DNA from: Bolinopsis microptera
Lineage: Eukaryota; Ctenophora; Tentaculata; Lobata; Bolinopsidae
Assembly: GCF_026151205.1 (NCBI RefSeq)
Contig: NC_087083.1
Span: 7,933,460 to 7,997,459, forward strand
Direction of reading: 5' to 3'
Length of the DNA: 64,000 nucleotides
The notes beneath the pieces are model-generated. The model did not search any database, was not told the origin of the DNA, and worked only from the letters and a program-made list of their open reading frames with translations. A program made the translations under genes and the position numbers. Below are positions 56,547 to 64,000 of the stretch, one piece after another; within the stretch, counting starts at the first letter, position 1; the number at the start of each line of letters is the position of its first letter.

Positions 56547-58535
56547 GTAAGTTTGGAGAGAAGGTTGAAGTGCAGGGAGCCGAGAATGTAACATTCCTTT
56601 TGGAGAGATCTATAGTCTTACACTTACAGTGTAGTAATTCAATTCTATTCAAAAAGCATTGGTTCACAGTTTGTTTATGCAGGTGCCCCGCATTCTTACT
56701 AACATTGTTACGATCAAATACTCCGTCAGAGTTATTTTTTCTGCCAACTTAAACTAGAGAAACGTATCACAAATAACACAAAATAGTTCTAGATGGTTTC
56801 ACAAATTTGCTTCAAGAGGTTGATTAAGTGGGTCCCTTGGTTGCCCCTTACGGTCGTCTTCGTCAAATAGTTGATTATCAACAATTGGTATAAACAGCTT
56901 AAAACTAAGATTGGCCACTAAAATAGTCGTACAGTGGAGTGCCATATCTTTTCACTGCAGTACATACGGCGTAACTGATAAGTTAAATCAACCTTCAATC
57001 AGCTGAACAAGCTGTGTACCTAATTGTGACATTTCCACAATTTTACCACATTGGTAGAGACTCTCTCTCCCCTCCTTCTAATAACGCTTGTCAAACACAT
57101 CAAACACCTTAGTTATAGTCTAGAGCTATATAGTCGAGTGTAAAGTGTCACTAGTCTGGATTGTTAACTTTCTCAAGTTCAGCAGCTTGTGCTCTAGTGA
57201 AGCTAGTGAAGCTAGTGAAGCCTGTCAGATATCATTGTGTTGACGGCACCAGAAGGTTTGTAGTTTCATATCCTCAGGAAAGGATGTACGAGTATTTGGT
57301 ATCTGTTATTATACACTGCAGATTGTTCTGGAAAGATGGAGAATAAACATCATGAAACACGTTGGCACTTTACAACACTTGTCAACAGCACAACACCTCT
57401 TTGATACTTTAATACACAGGTAATTCAAGTCAAATTTGTCTAATCGTTCAGTCTCGAGACTTAAGGACTTGACTTGTGGACTATTTGGATAGTTTTATAA
57501 AATACAAATAAATGGGATAAGTATCAGCAAAAGGGGGTAATAAAAAAAATAAATATCGCGTGCAAAAATTTAAGGAGAAATAAACATCAATCAGAAATAC
57601 CAAACCTAGTTTTGGATTTTTAGAACTATAAAATCATAATATAGACTCATATATTCGTTTTAACTCTTAGAGCTTAAGTGTGAAAGGACGAAAAGTGTTA
57701 TGGGACTAATAAATCTTACAATATTCCGGCAGATCAAATTGCAAGTTGAGTCAGAAGAAATCCCGCACCTGTTAGTTACTTACTTGACTCATAAACCTGT
57801 TACTTGACTTATATACTGCGAAAATTTGAATTTTGGCGGTTAAAATTATTGTGGTCATGATCCCGTTTTTATGCTTATTTCGAGTTTATAATTATAAACA
57901 GAATTAAAATTATTCTTCTTGTGATATTATGTTAAACGTATTACTTACAGTACCATGAAAGCATAAACAACAGTAAAATACCAACAACAGTAAAATACCA
58001 ATTTAACACGATATTGTTGCATGATACAAAGCGCAATTATTTGAAACGAAAGTTTTAGCTAGACATTTAACTATCCTCCCGGCCCCGTGAGAAAACACGA
58101 TTATTGTTTTAAAATTAAAGCTGTGGCTTATGCGTAATCAAGTGATTTGGCTAGTTATCAATTATCGCCGAATCAGCTAGGAATGATTATTTCGGGGAAT
58201 GGCTTGAACCAGAATACGTTTGATTATTTTGGGGAACAACTTGAAGTTGAATCAGAATACGTAATTGAAAAAAAGGATGAATGAGGAAACGAAACGAAAA
58301 TACTTTAAGAATAAAAATTCATCCAAAGTCCGCCTTAAAGTCATTTATCAGTCAAACGATACATATAGTCATATAGACATATAATTGAGGTGTAATTATT
58401 TATTATACTTATAGGCTATATTCCAACGTTTACTGTTAGTGTTATGTGTTACGATCGCAGCATGTAGAATATTACTATTTGTAAAAAGATAAACTTTGAA
58501 CTACATTTATGTTGTCATCTTGCTTATCAATATTT

Positions 58536-58613
58536 ACTGGGCCGCACTCAGCCTGTCATTCCGCCAAATCTCTATTCGTTAATGAACATGATAGCCTGAG
58601 GTCCCCAGGTAAA
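58536..58613. mobile_element. MITE-like element, copy 2 (inverted)
   Basis: In opposite orientation to 32193-32285. Shared words: TTTACTG at one end, CTCAGCC(T/G)GTCATTCCGCC, TCTCTAT, ATGAACAT(G/A)ATAGCCTG and GTCCCCAGGTAAA at the other end. This copy lacks the internal doubling of GTCATTCCGCC and its outer palindrome has decayed by one base (CCTGAGG-TCCCCAGG). Confidence 0.6.
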
Positions 58614-58754
58614 ACAATATTTAATTTTAATAATTTATTATAAAAAAGCGGAGTGAATCTTCGTTATGTTCGTAAGAAAAGCTTTAGGAAGCACATTATA
58701 ATTATATAATTATTATTTAATTGCTACACGTTGTATACCTATTATGTGCACGCG

Positions 58755-58815
58755 AAGCGTTCACTCCGGCCGCGGCCGGCCGCCTCCGGCCTCGCGCGCG
58801 CTCTTCGCGATAAGC
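58755..58815. other. GC-rich CpG-dense patch
   Basis: About 60 bases including CCGGCCGCGGCCGGCCGCCT and CTCGCGCGCGCTC in otherwise very AT-rich DNA, flanked by CGCGAAGCG and CTTCGCGATAAGC, which are near inverse to each other. It could be the hairpin end of a small mobile element; not assigned. Confidence 0.4.
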
Positions 58816-60269
58816 TTGACGCTGCAACTTGCAGCGTATGTTTAATTTCATCGTGGCCGCAGCGAGAATAAATACCGTCATACCGAGTTTGAAGTTTCAA
58901 TGAGTGATTTGCCCTTATGCCGGGAATTTAATATTGTTTCACGTTCTCTCGATTAGGATCGGAGGGGTAATATTAAATAGAATTTGACATCACGATTTCT
59001 TTTCGAACAAACTTTCATCATTTTATTTTAATACGTAATGATTTATCGAAATTATAACAGTCAAATATTAAACTGATTTGTTTAAGCTTAAATGAATTCG
59101 TTTAATCTTTAGCTGATAATGATATGATCATAACGCCGTTACTTTAATTTTAACCGTAATTATTAACGGTTAAAATTACAGTAAACGTTCTAATTCAAAT
59201 TGGTTTATAACCTATTATAAAACGCGCGCGCCTTGTTGCTTCAATTCGCAACTCATCAATGTTGGTTTATATTTCAAATAAATATAATGATAATGCGGGT
59301 AATACATTAACACCCGTTTAAAAAGTACTGAGCATCCAGAACATTTTTTTAAAAGTTTGCAGCGCAATATTATTGGCCACATTTGAATTCAGTTCTAAAA
59401 ATTTAAGTAACGTTTAAACATATTTTAGTGAATGATATTGATATGTGCGATAGCTGATAAGCATGAATCACGTACGAATACGATACAAAAAATGGTGGAT
59501 TACAAAACGTGTACATATTAATGATAATCAGATTATTACGGAAATGGATTCTTTTGATACATCTCGACACACTTTGCATTTTACTTGTCGCGCTCCGGCG
59601 AGCCCCGACTGCAGCAGCCGACTGGTAATCGGTATGCGTGCACGCCTCGAGTGCACAGTGCACATGCAGGGTTTGCAACGTGTAACAAGCAATGGTCGAA
59701 TATAAAACCGTTTTTATTAAAGTATGAATGAGATAAGAAATAACGAGCTTATCTTATCATTATCTATACATAAATGTTAGCTTGTATCAATTTTATTCAC
59801 AAATCAGTTATTTCTTTTAAATTCGTTTGATCATGACCCCACTGCATGTATTGAATAAATTTAAAACTTTACTAAAGTACTAATACTAGTGGGAGGAAGC
59901 TTAGTTAAATAATCACATTAAAATAATTTACATTTCGAAGTGAATTTTTTGATTTTACTATCACATTAGTAGGCATCAAAACTAGGCTGCTATAATCGTC
60001 ACCTCAGGCTGCATGCATGGCAACATCAAATATACTAACTCTGTTACATTGGCACATTGCTTCCTCAGATTATTTGTTATATATATGATATATTAGTTCA
60101 AAATATTAAAATATATGTGTTTACAGCTTAGTTTCATATTTTTTAATTTTCTTTTAAAACGCGTCAGTTTTGATTCGACCATATTGTGTTAAATTGTAAA
60201 TTTCTTTTTAATTTATAATTTCATAATTTATAATTACTTAATTCATCACTTTATAAAGCAGGGTAAGCT

Positions 60270-62364
60270 ATGGTTGTTTTTAGTTCATTAGACGGTTCCC
60301 CGTCTATGAACATTTGTAGTCACGTGTACGTTGAGGTCGCTACCCAGAAGTGGATTTGTCAGAGTCACCCATCTTATCATGGCATGGAGGTTTGTTTGTC
60401 TGTCCGTCCATCCATCACTCCATTCTGTCTGTCTGTCTGTAGGTCTGTCTGTTTGTTCTTAAAAACATTTTAGCGTGCCACTGTTTTAGCCGACCAAATT
60501 ATATCAAATAAAATAATGAAATTAATTACGTTTCTTGTTAATTATTAATTTGTTAATTGCTTACTTGTGCTGCAGGATTTACATCGAATACAAGATGAAG
60601 TAACAGCGGTACTGGAAGGTGCTGAACTATGGACCCAGCTCAAACAGTTCCAGAATGAAATGGTAGTCGGCCCTCAGGGCAGGTACTTATTTAAGTTATC
60701 TTTCCAAAGATTATTGTCATGGTTACTATTTTCACAGAATTATATTAATGCTTTCGTTTACGAGGAAGTAAATTTAATGGCACTGAATAATTCTAATTAT
60801 AAAATGTTTGATCAGGTTTAATCTAATTATCACTATAATTAATAAAAATAATATAATTATAAATGATAAATAATCGAATTTTATAATTCTTATCTCCAAC
60901 CTAGGCGCATGTTCCCGAACTTCAACGTGAGACTATCAGGACTATCGCCCACCAAGTTTTACCACGTTTTCATTGAAGCACGGCCAACAGACCAAAACAA
61001 ATTCACTTTCAACTACCAAACCACCAGGTATCAACTGTTTGTAACTAAATTGATTAAATTATTAAATTAATTTCTTACTAACCTAAAATAATGAACGAAG
61101 CATCGAACAAATATTTCACTGAAGCCCTTACAATTCCTGTTTAACTTAATTAATAAATAAATTAATAATTTAATTAATTATCTAATTGTTATTAGTTGGA
61201 TAGTATCTGGACCCGCAGAGACAGAGAGCAACAAAAGAATCTATTATCACCCTGAAACTCCTCTCCAAGGTTACTCGCATTTTTTGAAACCTTTTCTTAC
61301 ATAATTATGTATTAATATGAGCTCAATAATGCTGTTTGTCAAGTGATAAACCTTCAAAATAAATTACCCTCATACTGTGTTAAGAATACAATGAATGTTG
61401 TATTTAACTTATATCTTGTTAAAAATCTATCACTAGTATCAATTCTTAAAAATGTATTAGTTTAAATAACGGTTTGACAAAATGTCTTAAACAGGGTCAG
61501 GCTGGATGCGAAAGCCGATTTCTTTCAAAACTCCCAAATTCACTACTGGTCAGCAGGAAGGAAACATGGTAAATTATTTTTTTCTATTATAACAATCAAA
61601 AGGTGAATTTTATTGTGAAAGCTGAATCTTTCAAATACATGATTAAAACATTGACAAATCTTTTGAGTTCTTTCTACCTCTGTCAAATGCTATCGTCAAT
61701 AAAGTCTAATGTATAAGTTTCTGCTGTCCTAATTCTAATCGCTTTGATATTATATTCATCATCTCAAACTACAATGGTTCGTTAAGTATCAACCAACACT
61801 ACCCTTCAGATCGAGATAAAGAAAGGACAGAAGTACCTGCTATCTCTGCACCTTGTTGAAGTATCAGATGATCGCAACATCCCTAATAAGTGTTTAGACT
61901 TCGTGTTCGACGAAACGGAGTTCGTTACAGTCAGCTGCCATCAAAATCAGGTTAGTTAATTAATTAACAATTAATTAATTGATTATTAATCAGGTTAATT
62001 CAGGTATCTAGTTACCTGGGGATTGTAATTATAATATCATCTGAAACATCTCATCTGAGAGGAAGTAGAGTTGTTATTTTAAATCGGAAAATTAAGTTAA
62101 CCTGAAGTTAATCCTGGGTCTCCCTTGGTATCATACAAATGTTTATTTGGACCTTTTTACAAAAAGAGTCAATAAAATGCTTTGTATGGTTGCCGAAAGT
62201 TGGTATAGAATCGGTACCTTTCGAATAAAACACCATTCCAAAATGTTGGTTCGATCGAAATCTTTTTTATTTCATGATTGATTAATAATTGAATTTAATC
62301 ATTTCAGGTAGTCGCAGCTACGAAAATGAACCGTAATGGTCGAATTACCTCTGTCTGCCACTAG
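60270..62364 (+). CDS. divergent T-box transcription factor, seven exons
   Basis: Exons: 60270-60389, 60576-60682, 60905-61027, 61196-61269, 61495-61568, 61810-61950, 62308-62364. All introns are short (183-357 bases) and GT-AG; phases agree and the total is 696 bases (231 aa). Residues 58 onward match the T-box fold: ELWTQLKQFQNEMVV (usual LW..F...TEM(I/V)), GRRMFPNFNVRLSGL, FNYQTTSWIVSGPAE, RIYYHPETPLQGSGWMRKPI (second T-box signature HP....G..WM...I.F) and FVTVSCHQNQ (usual FVTVTAYQN). The strand normally reading GHIIL.SMHKYQPR.H is GNMIEIKKGQKYLLSLHLVEV, diverged but of the same length. The protein ends KMNRNGRITSVCH, so the NPFAKGF helix that contacts DNA is missing. T-box proteins bind TCACACCT-type sites in the nucleus; binding by this one is uncertain. 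Exon 1 start was chosen as the first ATG after a possible acceptor; it encodes 40 residues without a known motif. Confidence 0.85.
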
Positions 62365-63221
62365 TTGTTATACTGGAGAGATTACCGTAGAAACTGTTAT
62401 CTTCGACGTTATCTGGTGCCGACTCCGTTATTCCCTGTTATCCAATAACAGATATGTTCTCTGACACCAAATCTACCATATCGTTAGTATTACCAGATTC
62501 AGAACAGTTCGTCCAATTTACGATAACATGGATATTGCTTAGTGCTTACCCTGGCAACCGATATGCCATCGGCGTCCTAATCTTTTTGTTTTGAAATGTA
62601 ACTTTAAAAGCACTTTGAAAGGAGCTGAGTTGATTAAATTTTTTAACTGTAATTTTAAGTGCACTTTTTAAAAAAGGGGCTGAGTTGATTAAAGTATTCC
62701 CAGTTGAAATTGGCTCGTGAAATAACTGAACATAACATCTTTTTAATATTCTATTCCTTATTTATTACGCACCTTTTCGTGGAGCCGATTTAAACTAACC
62801 ACACTTTAATTGATTAAATTTACACGTTTTTAATTTCTTGTACATCACATGTTTTGATTGGTTATTTTTGATTGAATTCTTTTGCTCAAAAACTTACAAA
62901 ATGTGTTTTCTTTGTCTTTACGAATGAGCACTGTATGAGAGCTGTAGTAAAAACTTTTTAAGATTTTACCATAAATCTACATTCCCATAATACTATAACT
63001 CTATAATATATAACACTAACACTTTGTTACTTATAATATATATATATATTATAATGTATACCTTTGTCGCAATACACAGAATCATCAAAACCTTTCATCA
63101 CAAACAATAATGCGATTAATAACCAATAACTAATAAACTAATAACTAATAAACAATGTACCGATCCGGGTATTACACATACCTGCCAATCATAGATGGTA
63201 GGAGCGAACAAGCAGTTCTCT
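62365..63221. other. 3' flank of the T-box gene
   Basis: No AATAAA close to the stop; ATTAAA variants occur near 62633 and 62687 within a short duplicated phrase (GCTGAGTTGATTAAA, twice). An AT repeat lies at 63037-63052. An ATG at 63155 reads MYRSGYYTYLPIIDG before a donor-like GGTAGGAG, but its phase does not fit the next open frame. Confidence 0.5.
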
Positions 63222-63805
63222 GGTTACCTGGTTACCTGGTTACCTGGTTACCTGGTTACCTGGTTACCTGGTTACCTGGTTACCTGGTTACCTGGTTACC
63301 TGGTTACCTGGTTACCTGGTTACCTGGTTACCTGGTTACCTGGTTACCTGGTTACCTGGTTACCTGGTTACCTGGTTACCTGGTTACCTGGTTACCTGGT
63401 TACCTGGTTACCTGGTTACCTGGTTACCTGGTTACCTGGTTACCTGGTTACCTGGTTACCTGGTTACCTGGTTACCTGGTTACCTGGTTACCTGGTTACC
63501 TGGTTACCTGGTTACCTGGTTACCTGGTTACCTGGTTACCTGGTTACCTGGTTACCTGGTTACCTGGTTACCTGGTTACCTGGTTACCTGGTTACCTGGT
63601 TACCTGGTTACCTGGTTACCTGGTTACCTGGTTACCTGGTTACCTGGTTACCTGGTTACCTGGTTACCTGGTTACCTGGTTACCTGGTTACCTGGTTACC
63701 TGGTTACCTGGTTACCTGGTTACCTGGTTACCTGGTTACCTGGTTACCTGGTTACCTGGTTACCTGGTTACCTGGTTACCTGGTTACCTGGTTACCTGGT
63801 TACCT
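63222..63805. repeat. perfect 8-bp tandem array (GGTTACCT), 73 units
   Basis: 584 bases, exactly 73 copies without a single change. Because 8 is not a multiple of 3, all three plus-strand frames give the same 8-residue peptide repeat (WLPGYLVT), so no stop occurs; this is not evidence of coding. Each unit with its neighbour forms a GGTTACC site. Such purity suggests very recent expansion, and the true length may differ from the assembly. Confidence 0.98.
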
Positions 63806-63993
63806 TCAAGTTGAGGTGTTTGGATAATACAACGCGGGAGGAGGCGTGTCCGTATAATTACTACATCCAGGCGTGTACCGTGGAGACGTGTAAAGATGAT
63901 CATTGTAACAGGGGGATAATGGAGAGAGCTAACAAGAATTGCGCCCGTTGTTTCGTTTTGGCGGACGCTAGATTTCCATTTCACTATAACTAG
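63806..63993 (+). CDS. Cys-rich open frame, possible last exon of a Ly6/uPAR-type protein
   Basis: The frame LRCLDNTTREEACPYNYY, IQACTVETCKDDHCN, then a tail with CARC, ends at TAG 63991-63993. Spacing C-x6-7-C and the ending C-x4-CN (CKDDHCN) resemble the C-terminal signature of three-finger Ly6/uPAR domains, and base composition is GC-richer than the surroundings. It starts just after the 8-bp array, with CTTCAAG as a weak acceptor. No upstream exon was found, and only part of a domain is present. It could be a terminal exon or a relic. Confidence 0.35.
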
Positions 63994-64000
63994 TAATATA

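Larger units (their letters stand above)
56547..60269. other. non-coding region upstream of the T-box gene
   Basis: Contains GAAGCTAGT repeated three times (57198-57220), MITE copy 2 (58536-58613) and a short GC-rich island at 58755-58815 rich in GGCCG and CGCGCG. A second GC-richer patch is at 59580-59690. Open frames on both strands of 59403-59705 have no recognisable domain. No gene called. Confidence 0.55.

Noticed and set aside
59403..59705. Overlapping 91-aa and 80-aa frames on opposite strands in a GC-richer patch
   Set aside because: No recognisable motif, no splice partner, and neither frame shows coding bias over the other.

Overview
This window is nuclear DNA from an invertebrate animal. 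Genes are split by GT-AG introns, there are TTAGGG-type telomere-like repeats, one rhodopsin-class receptor, one T-box gene and a hAT transposon of the ZMYM1-like type, and the DNA is AT-rich and crowded with minisatellites. T-box genes plus class A receptors point to Metazoa. The divergence of the coding sequences fits an early-branching lineage such as a cnidarian, ctenophore or placozoan relative, but I cannot name the phylum from sequence alone.

Layout. 1-770: edge fragment of a receptor copy, a 15-bp minisatellite and a degenerate (CCCTAA)n tract. 1637-3161 (+): a class A GPCR whose C-terminal tail lies on a second exon. 4232-38649 (-): one giant gene encoding an AHNAK-like repeat protein of about 5,700 residues. 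I resolve 19 exons for the main form, all joining in frame at GT-AG junctions, plus two further alternative promoters and first exons. Introns and the 5' region hold minisatellites, a MITE-like element and an array of E-box and CRE palindromes. 41867-42953: a solo LTR with a perfect 5-bp target duplication. 44412-48628: a nearly intact hAT element with a four-exon transposase broken by one frameshift. 48629-60269: mostly non-coding, with long perfect hexanucleotide and dinucleotide tracts and old duplicated DNA. 60270-62364 (+): a seven-exon divergent T-box gene whose DNA-binding domain stops before its usual last helix. 63222-63805: 73 perfect copies of an 8-bp unit, followed by a Cys-rich open frame resembling the end of a Ly6/uPAR-type domain.

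The giant gene dominates the window. Its exons fall into three blocks of symmetric phase (2-2, 1-1, 0-0) joined by two short adapter exons. Repeat families differ by block, and several introns were copied together with their exons, so the gene seems to have grown by exon duplication and by unequal exchange inside exons. The alternative first exons (an RS-type start and two paralogous MADP-type starts) end in the same phase, so each can feed the same repeat body. The long open frames on the opposite strand of these exons are artefacts of codon composition.
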